Of a stretch of 64,000 bases of DNA, positions 27,114 through 36,509 are shown one piece after another (positions within the stretch are counted from its first letter, which is position 1; each line of letters begins with the position of its first letter). This DNA comes from Pseudolabrys sp. Root1462 (GTDB lineage: Bacteria; Pseudomonadota; Alphaproteobacteria; Rhizobiales; Xanthobacteraceae). The translations under genes and the position numbers were made by a program. The notes beneath the pieces are model-generated. The model made no database searches. It worked only from the letters and a program-made list of their open reading frames with translations, and was not told the origin of the DNA. The stretch lies in assembly GCF_001426945.1 (NCBI RefSeq), contig NZ_LMFS01000001.1, positions 475,412 to 539,411 of the forward strand, written 5' to 3'.

Positions 27114-27514
27114 GTGGCGCGAGCCGCGCCGATCTTCCACGTCAGCCTGTCGCCCGGGCCATAGGCGGCGGCGAACAGCAGGCCGGCCATAAACGTGAAG
27201 TGATCGACGAAGAAGCCGAACTCGGCCTGATTGCCGGCCCAGTGCGAGGGCCCATGAAAGGCGAAGCCGAGGAAGATCACGTAGGCCGCCGCGAGATAGG
27301 ACGCATAGGAAAAGAACGCGCCGGTAAGGAACGCCAGCGCAAGCGCGACTTCGAAGAACGCGGCGAGCCAGGCCAGCACCATCGGCATCGGAAAGCCCGC
27401 ACCCGCGATGTAATTGGCCGTCGTTGCCATATCCATGAACTTAAAAACGAATGCCATGACGAAGACCGCGCCGAAAATCAGCCGCGCGACCAGAATCGAG
27501 ATTGTGACTGCCAT
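27110..27514 (-). CDS. DoxX-family membrane protein
   Basis: 134 residues with four hydrophobic segments: ISILVARLIFGAVFVMAFVFKF, then two central ones around MVLAWLAAFFEVALALAFL and ASYLAAAYVIFLGFAF, and the last near FTFMAGLLFAAAYG. DoxX-family proteins are small quinone- or thiol-linked membrane proteins, some involved in thiol/redox stress. The ATG at 27514 follows GGAGGAGAAAC. It is divergent from the TetR gene at 27640 and overlaps the end of ogt by 4 bases on the other strand. Confidence 0.85.
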   Translation of the reverse strand: MAVTISILVARLIFGAVFVMAFVFKFMDMATTANYIAGAGFPMPMVLAWLAAFFEVALALAFLTGAFFSYASYLAAAYVIFLGFAFHGPSHWAGNQAEFGFFVDHFTFMAGLLFAAAYGPGDRLTWKIGAARAT

Positions 27515-27603
27515 AGAGGTTTCTCCTCCGTTCCATGGGCGTGCCGCATTGAGCGATCGTCCTGACCGATATACCGCACCGGCCATCGACGGGCCCACCC
27601 GAT

Positions 27604-27626
27604 TCATGTAAAGGCCCTTCACATGA
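27604..27626. promoter_or_regulatory. Near-perfect operator in the DoxX/TetR divergent region
   Basis: TCATGT-N11-ACATGA, with the middle AAAGGCCCTTC also nearly symmetric. It lies 14 bases before the TetR ATG and 90 bases before the doxX start, a typical place for an autorepressing TetR operator. Confidence 0.6.
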
Positions 27627-27639
27627 GGGCATCCTGCGC

Positions 27640-28293
27640 ATGAGGTGGACCAAACACGACCGCGACGGCTCGTCCGGCGGCGATGGCCCGCGCGGCTACC
27701 ATCACGGCAACCTGAAAGAGGCGCTGGTCCGCGCCGCCCTGGAACTCATCGCCGAAAAGGGCCCCGGCGGCTTCACCTTCGCCGACGCGGCGCGCTGGGC
27801 CGGCGTATCGCCGGCGGCGCCTTATCGTCACTTCAAGGGCCGCGAGGAACTCATCGCGGACGTGGCGCGGCGCGGCTTCGAGTTGTTCACCGAGGCGCTG
27901 ACGAAGGCCTGGGACGAGGGCAAGCCGGATCCGCTGGCGGCGCTCACCCGGCTCGGCAAGGCCTATCTCGATTTCGCCCGCGACATGCCGGCCTATTACT
28001 CGGCGATGTTCGAGGCCGGTGTGCCGGCCGACGCCGATCCGCAATTGCGCGCAGCGGGCGAGACCGCATTCGGCGTGTTGCGCGGTGCGGCCGAGCGGCT
28101 GGTGGCGTCGGTCCCGGCAACGGAGCGGCCGCCGGCCTTGATGGTGGCGTTGCACATCTGGTCGATGACGCACGGCATCGCTTCGCTGTTCGGGCGTGGC
28201 GACCGGGCGCGACGCACGCTGCCCATGGCACCGGACGAACTGCTCGAGGCCGAGGTGCTGATCTATCTACGCGGCCTCGGGCTGACGCGCTGA
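27640..28293 (+). CDS. TetR-family repressor (DoxX-linked)
   Basis: 217 residues. The N-terminal basic tail contains GPRGYHHGNLKEALVRAALELIAEKGPGGFTFADAARWAGVSPAAPYRHFKGREELI, the HTH. The C-domain contains the WHG motif-like HIWSMTHGIASLF (TetR_C_13/33-type). A near-perfect operator lies just upstream. It probably represses the divergent doxX gene. A terminator-like stem (28343) follows. Confidence 0.9.
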   Translation: MRWTKHDRDGSSGGDGPRGYHHGNLKEALVRAALELIAEKGPGGFTFADAARWAGVSPAAPYRHFKGREELIADVARRGFELFTEALTKAWDEGKPDPLAALTRLGKAYLDFARDMPAYYSAMFEAGVPADADPQLRAAGETAFGVLRGAAERLVASVPATERPPALMVALHIWSMTHGIASLFGRGDRARRTLPMAPDELLEAEVLIYLRGLGLTR

Positions 28294-28342
28294 TCTTCTA
28301 AATATGAAAAATAGGCCGGGGCGGTGTCGCGGCTGATCAAAA

Positions 28343-28370
28343 CACCTGCCGGCGTCGCCGCCGGCAGGTG
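28343..28370. terminator. Terminator-like hairpin between convergent TetR and QorB-like genes
   Basis: CACCTGCCGGCG-TCGC-CGCCGGCAGGTG, a 12-bp GC-rich stem with CTTCTAAAT after it. It lacks a clean T-run, so it is terminator-like. Confidence 0.6.
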
Positions 28371-28384
28371 CTTCTAAATCGTCA

Positions 28385-29233
<849 letters not shown>

Positions 29234-29288
29234 GGGTTGATCTCCTGGGGCGGTTGCGATGGCACCGAGATAGACCGCTTGATTATTT

Positions 29289-29316
29289 TTAGTAAGTACA
29301 TACAATAATGTTAGTA
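29289..29316. promoter_or_regulatory. Direct TTAGTA repeats in the divergent QorB/HxlR promoter region
   Basis: TTAGTA occurs at 29289 and at 29311, 22 bases (about two helical turns) apart, in an AT-rich stretch between the divergent starts. It could be the binding site of the HxlR regulator. Short motif, low certainty. Confidence 0.4.
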
Positions 29317-29346
29317 TCGAAATTCGGCCGAAACGGAATCGGGCCA

Positions 29347-29790
29347 ATGGCGGATAACGAGAATTCAGATCTGGACGCGCCGGTGCCACTGTCCGAGCAA
29401 TTGATGCGGGGCGACGTCCTCGCCGCCAATTGCCCGTCGCGCGATGTGCTCAAGCATCTGACCAGCCGCTGGGGCGTGCTGGTGCTGATCGTGCTCGAGC
29501 GGCGGATGCACCGCTTCAGCGAACTGCGGCGCACGATCGGCGGCGTCAGCGAACGCATGCTGGCGCAGACGCTGCAGCAGCTCGAAGGCGACGGCATGGT
29601 GTCGCGCGTCGCCTATCAGGTGGTGCCGCCGCACGTCGAATACAGTCTGACACCGCTCGGCCGCGAGGCGGCGGAGAAGGTGCGGGTCCTGGCCGATTGG
29701 ATTGAGCTCAGCCTGCCGCGCATCGGCGCCCATTGGTCGAAAGCTAAAAACGCGGAAGCGACGGCCGCGGCTCAGACGCTGGCGAATTGA
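29347..29790 (+). CDS. HxlR-family regulator (QorR-like)
   Basis: 147 residues. Winged-HTH of the MarR-related HxlR type: NCPSRDVLKHLTSRWGVLVLIVLERRMHRFSELRRTIGGVSERMLAQTLQQLEGDGMVSR. The Cys in NCPSR near the N-terminus is at the position used for redox or thiol sensing in YodB/QorR-type regulators. Divergent from the QorB-like gene; likely a quinone- or electrophile-responsive repressor of it. ATG at 29347 chosen over one at 29308 because HxlR proteins begin near MADNE. Confidence 0.87.
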   Translation: MADNENSDLDAPVPLSEQLMRGDVLAANCPSRDVLKHLTSRWGVLVLIVLERRMHRFSELRRTIGGVSERMLAQTLQQLEGDGMVSRVAYQVVPPHVEYSLTPLGREAAEKVRVLADWIELSLPRIGAHWSKAKNAEATAAAQTLAN

Positions 29791-29909
29791 TCTCAGCCTT
29801 TCGGGGGCACGGCGGCGGCTCGGCCTCCAATTTATTCAGCGCCAAAGCGCCGCAACCCCTCGCAATTCGCCGGCGCGGCCCCACCTCAAAAATCACGATG
29901 TAAAGGGTA

Positions 29910-29956
29910 TTGACATCCCGCCGGGACGCCCTTATTCATGTAAATGTTATTTACAT
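29910..29956 (+). promoter_or_regulatory. Promoter with an operator-like palindrome before the DUF2852 gene
   Basis: TTGACA (29910-29915), a 17-base spacer, and TATTCA (29933-29938) form a sigma70-type promoter. The perfect inverted repeat ATGTAAA-TGTTA-TTTACAT (29938-29956) covers the expected start site; another ATGTAAA half-site lies at 29898. Confidence 0.6.
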
Positions 29957-29978
29957 TCACACGTGAGCGAGGCCGACT

Positions 29979-30428
29979 ATGCCAATCACTGCGAAGCTCG
30001 ACGAATTCGGCAAGCCCGCCTGGATTGCCCTGACCGTTTTGGGGTTCATGGCCTGGTGGCCCCTTGGTCTCGCAACTCTGGCCTTCACAATCGGGAGCGG
30101 AAGAATGGGATGCGGATATCGCGGCCAGGATCGCTGGCAGCACAAGATGGATCGTCTTCAGCAGAAGATGGACTGGATGCGCGCCAAGATGGGCGGCGGA
30201 CAAGGCGCTGGCTTTGGCGGCGGCTCCCCGTGGGGCGGTCAGCCGTCGAGCGGCAACGCCGCGTTCGATGAATACCGCAGCGAGACGCTGAAGCGTCTCG
30301 AAGACGAACAGCGCGAGTTCAAGTCGTTCCTCGAGCGGTTGCGCTTCGCCAAGGACAAGACCGAGTTCGACGCCTTCATGGCCGAGCGGCGCAACCGCCC
30401 GTCCTCCGAGAGCCCCGCGCAGAACTAG
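29979..30428 (+). CDS. DUF2852-type membrane-associated protein
   Basis: 149 residues: one N-terminal hydrophobic helix (WIALTVLGFMAWWPLGLATLAFTIG), then a Met/Gln/Lys coiled stretch, a Gly-rich linker (GAGFGGGSPWGG), and a C-terminal helix ending RLRFAKDKTEFDAFMAERR. This N-to-C plan is that of the DUF2852 family of alphaproteobacteria, with unknown role. A strong promoter with a palindrome lies upstream and a terminator downstream, so it is a single-gene unit under its own control. Confidence 0.8.
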   Translation: MPITAKLDEFGKPAWIALTVLGFMAWWPLGLATLAFTIGSGRMGCGYRGQDRWQHKMDRLQQKMDWMRAKMGGGQGAGFGGGSPWGGQPSSGNAAFDEYRSETLKRLEDEQREFKSFLERLRFAKDKTEFDAFMAERRNRPSSESPAQN

Positions 30429-30433
30429 CGCTT

Positions 30434-30470
30434 GATCCCGAAAAGTGGATACCGGTTTTCGGGCCTGATC
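30434..30470. repeat. Dispersed hairpin repeat GATCCCGAAAAGTGGATACC family
   Basis: CCCGAAAA-N11-TTTTCGGG arms (30437-30463). Near-identical elements are widespread in Bradyrhizobium-type genomes; here it immediately follows the DUF2852 stop. Confidence 0.75.
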
Positions 30471-30510
30471 GTGCGTTAGTAGAGTCCCCCAACCGATCTG
30501 CGTGAGCCAA

Positions 30511-30546
30511 GCCGTCCGCTCTCTCCCCGAGGCGGACGGCTTTTTT
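30511..30546 (+). terminator. Rho-independent terminator after DUF2852
   Basis: GCCGTCCGC-CTCTCCCCGAG-type loop-GCGGACGGC followed by TTTTTT. It insulates the tol genes from the preceding block. Confidence 0.9.
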
Positions 30547-30632
30547 ATTTTTACCAGTCGGCTTGTTTGGCGTGCCGGCGGCACTCGCCCGGCGGGGATT
30601 GGGCAGCGTTTCGTAAGCGCTACGCGTATCTA

Positions 30633-30648
30633 CTAACCAATCCTTAAC
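30633..30648 (+). promoter_or_regulatory. Near-match CtrA-type box upstream of tolQ
   Basis: CTAA-CCAATCC-TTAAC: one mismatch to TTAA-N7-TTAAC, 177 bp before the tolQ ATG. Suggestive only. Confidence 0.35.
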
Positions 30649-30824
30649 CATAATCAGCGCTGTTTAGAGGCCGGTAGAACGGCCGGCAACCTCGCGGTTT
30701 CGGCCGCCAATGCCCTCATTTGGTCAAGTTTGACAGGGATTCCGCCTGTTAAACCGCGCCATTGGTTAACACCGTGCCGGGCCGGACCTCGCGGAAGGTT
30801 CGCGACACCTGAAGGACGTGCCTC

Positions 30825-31544
30825 ATGAATCCTGCCGATGTGGCACAGTCGCTGCCCTCGATCGTCAGTTCCGACCTCTCGCTGTGGACGTTGTTCTGGC
30901 ACGCGAGCTGGGTCGTCAAGCTGGTGATGCTCGGGCTCACCGCCAGCTCGATCTGGCTCTGGGCCATCGTCATCGACAAGACCGTGCTCTACGCCCGCGC
31001 GCGCCGCGCCATGGATAGTTTCGAGGCGGCGTTCTGGTCCGGGCAGTCGCTGGAAGAACTTTACCGCACATTGTCATCGAAGCCGAACCACTCGATGGGC
31101 GCGCTGTTCGTCGCCGCGATGCGCGAGTGGAAGCGCAGCTTCGAAGGCGCGCCGCGGTCCTTTGCCGGCCTGCAGATGCGCATCGACAAGGTGATGCAGG
31201 TGAGCATCGCCCGGGAAGTGGAACGGCTGGAAAAGCGGCTGCTCGTCCTGGCGACCATCGGTTCCGCCGGTCCCTTCATCGGCCTGTTCGGTACCGTCGT
31301 CGGCATCATGACCAGCTTCCAGTCGATCGCTGCGTCAAAGAACACGTCGCTCGCCGTCGTGGCGCCGGGCATCGCCGAGGCGCTGATGGCGACCGCAATC
31401 GGCCTCATCGCCGCCATACCGGCGACGATTTTCTATAACAAGTTCGCCAGCGAAGTGAACAAACAGGCCCAGCGCCTCGAGGGCTTCGCCGACGAATTCT
31501 CGGCCATTCTGTCGCGTCAGATCGATGAGCGTGGCGGTAACTGA
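30825..31544 (+). CDS. tolQ: Tol-Pal proton channel subunit TolQ
   Basis: Inner-membrane proton channel that with TolR drives TolA cycling during outer-membrane constriction. 239 residues. First helix ASWVVKLVMLGLTASSIWLWAIVI; then two paired helices around LVLATIGSAGPFIGLFGTVVGIMTSF and AVVAPGIAEALMATAIGLIAAIPATIFY, the channel core with the conserved Thr/Pro region. Starts after the long spacer; tolR follows 73 bases later. Confidence 0.96.
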   Translation: MNPADVAQSLPSIVSSDLSLWTLFWHASWVVKLVMLGLTASSIWLWAIVIDKTVLYARARRAMDSFEAAFWSGQSLEELYRTLSSKPNHSMGALFVAAMREWKRSFEGAPRSFAGLQMRIDKVMQVSIAREVERLEKRLLVLATIGSAGPFIGLFGTVVGIMTSFQSIAASKNTSLAVVAPGIAEALMATAIGLIAAIPATIFYNKFASEVNKQAQRLEGFADEFSAILSRQIDERGGN

Positions 31545-31617
31545 AGATCAGCGAAAGGCGCGGATCGCGGGCCGTCCGGCGCCTGACGGTCTAAATCGCG
31601 CTCAGGGGACCTAAGCG

Positions 31618-32073
31618 ATGGCAGCATCGAATGCCGTAACAACGAGCGCGGGCAGGGGCCGTCACCGCCGCCGTGCGGTCATGGCCGAAATCAACGTCAC
31701 GCCGATGGTCGACGTGATGCTGGTGCTGCTGATCATCTTCATGGTGTCGGCGCCGCTCCTGACGGTCGGCGTGCCGATCGATCTGCCGCAGACCCAGGCC
31801 AAGAGCCTCGACCAGGATCGCGAGCCGTTGACGCTGTCGGTCAATGACAAGGGCAAGGTCTATCTGCAGAACGAGGAGATCGACCTCGACAAGCTGGTGC
31901 CGAAGCTCGAAGCCGTGTCGCAGGCACGCGGCGGCAAGGAAGCGCGCGTCTATGTGCGCGGCGACAAGAACGCGAATTACGGATCGATGATGTCGGTGAT
32001 GGGGCGCCTGTCGGCTGCCGGCTTCCATCGCGTCGCGCTGGTCACCGAGTTCGAACAAGGTGGCAGCAAATAA
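31618..32073 (+). CDS. tolR: Tol-Pal protein TolR
   Basis: 151 residues. Single membrane helix VDVMLVLLIIFMVSAPLLTVG with the essential Asp in PMVDVML that carries protons; the periplasmic domain ends with FHRVALVTEFE. The N-tail is basic (GRHRRRAVMAE). Followed by tolA after 3 bases. Partner of TolQ. Confidence 0.96.
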   Translation: MAASNAVTTSAGRGRHRRRAVMAEINVTPMVDVMLVLLIIFMVSAPLLTVGVPIDLPQTQAKSLDQDREPLTLSVNDKGKVYLQNEEIDLDKLVPKLEAVSQARGGKEARVYVRGDKNANYGSMMSVMGRLSAAGFHRVALVTEFEQGGSK

Positions 32074-32076
32074 ACG

Positions 32077-32985
32077 ATGCAGATGAGGATGGCCTCGGTG
32101 ATTTCGACCTGCCTGCACATCGCTGTGCTGGGCTGGGCGACGCTGTCCTTCAACAGTAAGGCCTTCGAGGCGACGCCGCCGGAATCGCTGCCGGTCGATA
32201 TCATCAGCGAGAAGGAATTCTCCGAGGTCACCAAGGGCGTCAAGGACGCCAAGAAGCCGGCCGAGAAGCCGAAGCCGATCGTCGAGAAGGTTGCCGAGCC
32301 GCCGCCGAAGCCGGTGGAGGAACTGAAGCCGACAATCAACGACAAGCGCACCGTCGCCGAGAACAAGGAAGCGGCGCCGCCGCCTCCGCAGCCCGAGGCC
32401 AAGCCGCCCGAGAAGAAGGCCGAGCCCAAGCCGCCGGCCCCGGCGAAGCCCGACCAGATCGCCGACAAGCTCAAGGACGACAAGCCGAAGCCGGAGGCCA
32501 AGACCGAGCCGCAGCCGATGCCGCCGAAGCGGCCGCCGCTGCCGAAGAAGCCGGAAGAGAAATTCGATCCGACCAAGATCGCGGCGCTGCTCGACAAACG
32601 CGGTCCGACGCGCGCGTCGATGACCGGAGCCGAACTCAATAAAGATCCGACTCTCGGCACCGCCACCGGCGCCGCGGCCAAACTGTCACAATCGGAAATC
32701 GACGCCTTCCGCCGCCGTGTGGAATCGTGCTGGAACATTCCGGTCGGCGCGCGGGATGCCGATAACCTGCGCGTGGTCTTCCGGATCAACTTCCGTCGTG
32801 ACGGCACCATCGAGCGTGGACCCGATACCATCGAAGGATCGAATTCGCCGTTCGGTCCGGCCTATGCCGACAGCGGCCGGCGGGCGATCCTGCAATGTCA
32901 GCCTTACACGATGCTCCGCCCCGAGCATTATGAAAGCTGGAAGGACGTCGAGATCGAGTTCAACGCCAGGCAGATGTTCAATTGA
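32077..32985 (+). CDS. tolA: Tol-Pal protein TolA
   Basis: 302 residues. One N-terminal membrane anchor (SVISTCLHIAVLGWATLSF), then a long Pro/Lys/Glu-rich periplasmic arm (~residues 50-190, PPKP/KPPEKKAEPK repeats), and a C-terminal domain (LSQSEIDAFRRRVESCWNIP ... WKDVEIEF) that in other bacteria meets TolB and Pal. The linker is extended rather than a pure coiled coil, as common in Rhizobiales. Starts 3 bases after tolR. Confidence 0.93.
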   Translation: MQMRMASVISTCLHIAVLGWATLSFNSKAFEATPPESLPVDIISEKEFSEVTKGVKDAKKPAEKPKPIVEKVAEPPPKPVEELKPTINDKRTVAENKEAAPPPPQPEAKPPEKKAEPKPPAPAKPDQIADKLKDDKPKPEAKTEPQPMPPKRPPLPKKPEEKFDPTKIAALLDKRGPTRASMTGAELNKDPTLGTATGAAAKLSQSEIDAFRRRVESCWNIPVGARDADNLRVVFRINFRRDGTIERGPDTIEGSNSPFGPAYADSGRRAILQCQPYTMLRPEHYESWKDVEIEFNARQMFN

Positions 32986-33038
32986 GACGTTTCATTACTC
33001 ACGCGGCCGAGCGGCCGTTCTTATCGAGAGCACTTTGA

Positions 33039-34385
33039 ATGTTTAAACCCGCCGATATTTGTTCTTCGACTGGCCTTACCCGTCGCACATTGATGGCGGG
33101 CGCCGGAGCCGGTGCCTTGGCGGCGCTGACGCCGCGTCAGGCAGGCGCCGTGCTGCGCCTCGAAGTCACGTCGGGCAACGTGCAGCCGATGCCGATCGCG
33201 CTGCCGGATTTCCTCGCCGGCTCGCCGACGGAAGCCGAGACCGCGCGCAACGTCACGGGCATCATCTCGAACAACCTGCAACGCTCCGGCTTGTTCGCGC
33301 CGATCAACCCGGCCGCGTTCACCGAGAAGATCACCAATTCGGATGCCGTGCCGCGCTTTGCCGACTGGCGCGTGATCAATGCCCAGGCGCTCGTCACCGG
33401 CCGCATTACGCGCCAGGGCGACGGCCGTCTCAAGGCCGAGTTTCGCCTGTGGGACGTGTTCGCCGGCCAGCAGCTCGACGGCAAGCAGTATTTCACCACG
33501 CCGGATAACTGGCGGCGCATCGCGCACATCATCTCGGATGCAATCTACGAGCGTCTCACCGGTGAGAAGGGCTATTTCGACAGCCGCATCGTATTCGTCG
33601 ATGAAACAGGTCCGGCGCAGCGCCGCATCAAGCGCCTCGCCATCATGGACCAGGACGGCGCCGGTGTTCGCTATCTCACGCGTGGCGACGATCTGGTGCT
33701 GACGCCGCGCTTCAATCCTACGACGCAAGAGATTACCTACATGTCCTACGGGCAGGGCGATCCGCGCGTCTATCTGCTCAACATCGAAACCGGCCAGCGC
33801 GAGATCGTCGGCAACTTCCCGGGCATGACCTTCGCGCCGCGATTTTCGCCGGATGGCCAGCGCGTCATCATGAGTTTGCAGCAAGGCGCGAACTCGAACC
33901 TGTTCACGATGGACCTGCGTTCGAAGCAGACGACGCGGCTCACCGACACGCCGGCGATCGACACGGCGCCGTGCTATTCGCCGGATGGCCGTTACATTTG
34001 CTTCGAGAGCGATCGCGGCGGCTCGCCGCAGATCTATGTGATGCCCGCGGCTGGCGGCCAGGCGCAGCGCATTTCCTTCGGCGAAGGCAGCCACTCGACG
34101 CCGGTGTGGTCGCCGCGCGGCGACTTCATCGCCTTCACCGGTCAGGCGCGCGGGCAGTTCGCCATCGGCATCATCAAGCCGGACGGCTCGGGCGAGCGCG
34201 TGCTGACCTCGGGCTTCCACAATGAAGGCCCGACCTTCGCGCCGAACGGCCGCGTGATCATGTTCTTCCGCGACCTCGGGCAGGGGCCGAACCTCTATAC
34301 AATCGACGTCACCGGCCGCAACGAACTGAAAGAGCCGACGCCCGCCCTGGCGTCCGACCCCGCCTGGTCGCCGCTGCTGTCATAG
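33039..34385 (+). CDS. tolB: Tol-Pal beta-propeller protein TolB, with twin-arginine signal
   Basis: 448 residues; a periplasmic protein that binds Pal and TolA. The N-terminus holds a twin-arginine motif ([13 protein letters not shown]) before a short hydrophobic core, so export is probably by Tat rather than Sec. An alpha/beta domain ([16 protein letters not shown]) precedes six WD/TolB beta-propeller repeats (SPDG..I.F/Y at about residues 270, 310 and 355). tolA lies 53 bases upstream. Confidence 0.95.
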   Translation: MFKPADICSSTGLTRRTLMAGAGAGALAALTPRQAGAVLRLEVTSGNVQPMPIALPDFLAGSPTEAETARNVTGIISNNLQRSGLFAPINPAAFTEKITNSDAVPRFADWRVINAQALVTGRITRQGDGRLKAEFRLWDVFAGQQLDGKQYFTTPDNWRRIAHIISDAIYERLTGEKGYFDSRIVFVDETGPAQRRIKRLAIMDQDGAGVRYLTRGDDLVLTPRFNPTTQEITYMSYGQGDPRVYLLNIETGQREIVGNFPGMTFAPRFSPDGQRVIMSLQQGANSNLFTMDLRSKQTTRLTDTPAIDTAPCYSPDGRYICFESDRGGSPQIYVMPAAGGQAQRISFGEGSHSTPVWSPRGDFIAFTGQARGQFAIGIIKPDGSGERVLTSGFHNEGPTFAPNGRVIMFFRDLGQGPNLYTIDVTGRNELKEPTPALASDPAWSPLLS

Positions 34386-34667
34386 ACCGGCCGCCGCCGG
34401 TGCGGCCGCTCCGATCGGCATGGGGATGAAGGCGGGAATATTGCGCAATCGGGGCGGTGGCCGTCAGGTCGCCATATTCACCCGGTCTTAACCATGACCA
34501 ACGGTTTAACCCGGCGCAGCGATGTTTCATGACCTCGGCAAGGTTCCGTCAAGGTTGATGGAAGGTTCGCTTAACCACCGCGCTGGTACAGAAATGGCTG
34601 AACGCGCGTCCTCCCGTGACGTTGGGACCGATTCGCACCGCGCAATGGCGCGTAGGGAGTGTTGGGT

Positions 34668-35165
34668 ATGACTGAGATTGGTAAGTTGCTTCGTACCGCC
34701 CGCCTGGCCGCCGTTCTGGCCCTGGGCCTCGCCATTTCGGCTTGCGCCAATCAGAACGCGACCGACGGCGCCAATGGCGGCGCCGGTTCGGCATCGACGC
34801 CGGGCAGCCAGCAGGACTTCGTGGTCAATGTCGGCGACCGTGTCTTCTTCGATACGGACCAGACCGACCTGTCGCAGACCGCCCGCGAGACGCTCGACAA
34901 GCAGGCGCAGTGGCTGTCGCGCTACAGCCAGTACTCTTTCACCATCGAAGGTCACGCCGACGAGCGCGGCACGCGCGAATACAACATCGCGCTCGGCGCC
35001 CGCCGCGCCCAGAACGTTCGCGACTACCTGGTGTCGCGCGGCATCGCCGCCGCCCGCATGCGCACGATCTCCTACGGCAAGGAGCGGCCGGTCGCGGTGT
35101 GTAACGACATCTCGTGCTGGTCTCAGAACCGCCGCGCGGTAACGGTGCTCAACGCCGGTTCGTGA
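34668..35165 (+). CDS. pal: Peptidoglycan-associated lipoprotein Pal
   Basis: 165 residues: an N-terminal lipobox LGLAISAC (acylated Cys near residue 25), then an OmpA-like domain with FTIEGHADERGTREYNIALGARRAQNVRDYLV, the peptidoglycan-binding motif. It links the outer membrane to the wall and to TolB. A 282-bp gap after tolB could hold a separate promoter. GGAGTG lies before the ATG at 34668. A hairpin terminator follows. Confidence 0.95.
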   Translation: MTEIGKLLRTARLAAVLALGLAISACANQNATDGANGGAGSASTPGSQQDFVVNVGDRVFFDTDQTDLSQTARETLDKQAQWLSRYSQYSFTIEGHADERGTREYNIALGARRAQNVRDYLVSRGIAAARMRTISYGKERPVAVCNDISCWSQNRRAVTVLNAGS

Positions 35166-35198
35166 CGCGCAGCAGTTCGTATCGCGACGACGCAATAT

Positions 35199-35227
35199 AA
35201 TTGCCGGCGTGTGACACGCCGGCAATT
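35199..35227 (+). terminator. Hairpin terminator after pal
   Basis: AATTGCCGGCGTG-TGA-CACGCCGGCAATT, a 13-bp perfect stem with TTGCTT after it. It separates the tol operon from the RND pair. Confidence 0.8.
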
Positions 35228-35338
35228 TGCTTCCAAATAATTCCAGCTTGTCAGCCCTGCCGCGCTGGGCAATCCTGATGCGGTTTTGGGGGCTGGCGTG
35301 CATGATCACGGCCCCCGCTATCCTTTGTGGGGGCTGTG

Positions 35339-36493
35339 ATGATGACTTGGTGGACGCGCCTGCGTCGGCTTGCCGTAGGGACAGCGCTGGCATCGGCGAC
35401 GGTACTGGCCGCCTGCGGCGAAAAGAACACCTATGTCGCGCCGCCGCCGCCGAAGGTGACGGTCGCCGCGCCGGTGACCAAGCCGGTGACCCGCTATCTT
35501 GAATCGACCGGCAACGTCGCCGCCGTCAACACGGCCGACCTGGTCGCGCGCGTGTCCGGTTTCGTGCAGGCCATCAAATACAACGATGGCGACGCGGTGA
35601 AGAAGGGCCAGGTTCTGTTCGTCATCGAGCAGAAGCCCTACGAGCTCAAGCTGCAGCAGGCCAAGGCCGCCGAGGACAATGCCAAGGCCAGTTTGGTCTC
35701 GGCGCAGGCCAATTATCAGCGCCAGGCCGACCTGGTGCCGAGCGGTTCGGCGTCCAAGGCCACTCTCGACAATGCGGTCGCCAGCCGCGACAGCGCCCAG
35801 GCCGCCGTCGATCAGGCAATCGCTTCGACCAAGCTGGCGCAGAACGATCTCGATTATACGCAGATCGCCGCGCCTTTCGACGGCGTCGTCAGCGCGCGCA
35901 AGGTCTCGGTCGGCGCCTTCGTGTCGGGCACCGGCAATCCGCTCGCCACCATCGTCTCGACCGACCCGGTCTATGTGAACTTCAGCGTCGGCGAGCGCGA
36001 ACTGATCGGCATCCGCGCCATGATCGCCGAGCGCGGCCTGACGCCCGAGGATCTCAAGAAGGTACCGGTGGAAGTCGCGTTGCAGACCGAGACCGGCTAT
36101 CCGCACAAGGGCACGCTGGATTACGCGGCGCCGACCGTCGATGCCTCGACGGGAACGCTGGCCGGTCGCGCTATCCTCAACAATCCGAATAACGTTCTGC
36201 TGCCCGGCCTGTTCGTGCGCGTGCGCGTGCCGCTCGGTCCACCGAAAGACGCGCTGCTGGTGCCGGACACCGCGCTCGGCACCGATCAGGCCGGACGCTA
36301 TCTGCTCGTCGTCAACAAGGACAATGTCGTCGAACAACGCCGCGTCGAACTCGGGCCGCTCGATGGCGCCCTGCAGGTGATCGACAAGGGCATCGGCAAG
36401 GACGACCGCGTCGTCGTCAACGGCATGCTGCGCGCGGTGCCGGGCCAGAAAGTCGATCCGCAGACGGCATCCACGCCGCCGAAGTCCTCGTAA
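35339..36493 (+). CDS. RND efflux periplasmic adaptor (membrane-fusion) lipoprotein
   Basis: 384 residues. ATVLAACGEK is a lipobox near residue 24. Lipoyl-like and coiled-coil hairpin regions (VSGFVQAIKYNDGDAVKKGQVLFVIEQKPYELKLQQAKA ... LDYTQIAAPFDGVVS) and the C-terminal beta-barrel are those of AcrA/MexA-type adaptors, which connect the inner-membrane pump to an outer-membrane channel. Start at the ATG at 35339 after GGGGG. No TolC-type gene is in the window. Confidence 0.9.
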   Translation: MMTWWTRLRRLAVGTALASATVLAACGEKNTYVAPPPPKVTVAAPVTKPVTRYLESTGNVAAVNTADLVARVSGFVQAIKYNDGDAVKKGQVLFVIEQKPYELKLQQAKAAEDNAKASLVSAQANYQRQADLVPSGSASKATLDNAVASRDSAQAAVDQAIASTKLAQNDLDYTQIAAPFDGVVSARKVSVGAFVSGTGNPLATIVSTDPVYVNFSVGERELIGIRAMIAERGLTPEDLKKVPVEVALQTETGYPHKGTLDYAAPTVDASTGTLAGRAILNNPNNVLLPGLFVRVRVPLGPPKDALLVPDTALGTDQAGRYLLVVNKDNVVEQRRVELGPLDGALQVIDKGIGKDDRVVVNGMLRAVPGQKVDPQTASTPPKSS

Positions 36494-36509
36494 CGAGGAC
36501 GGCGAGCAA

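Larger units (their letters stand above)
30429..30824. other. 396-bp spacer before tolQ: repeat, terminator and promoter region
   Basis: No gene is seen. It holds the dispersed hairpin at 30434, the DUF2852 terminator at 30511, and an AT-rich stretch with TTAACC motifs that probably contains the tolQ promoter (a near-CtrA box is at 30633). Confidence 0.7.

Noticed and set aside
34489-34575. CtrA boxes before pal
   Set aside because: Several TTAACC words occur, but none are 7 bases apart as in the TTAA-N7-TTAAC consensus.
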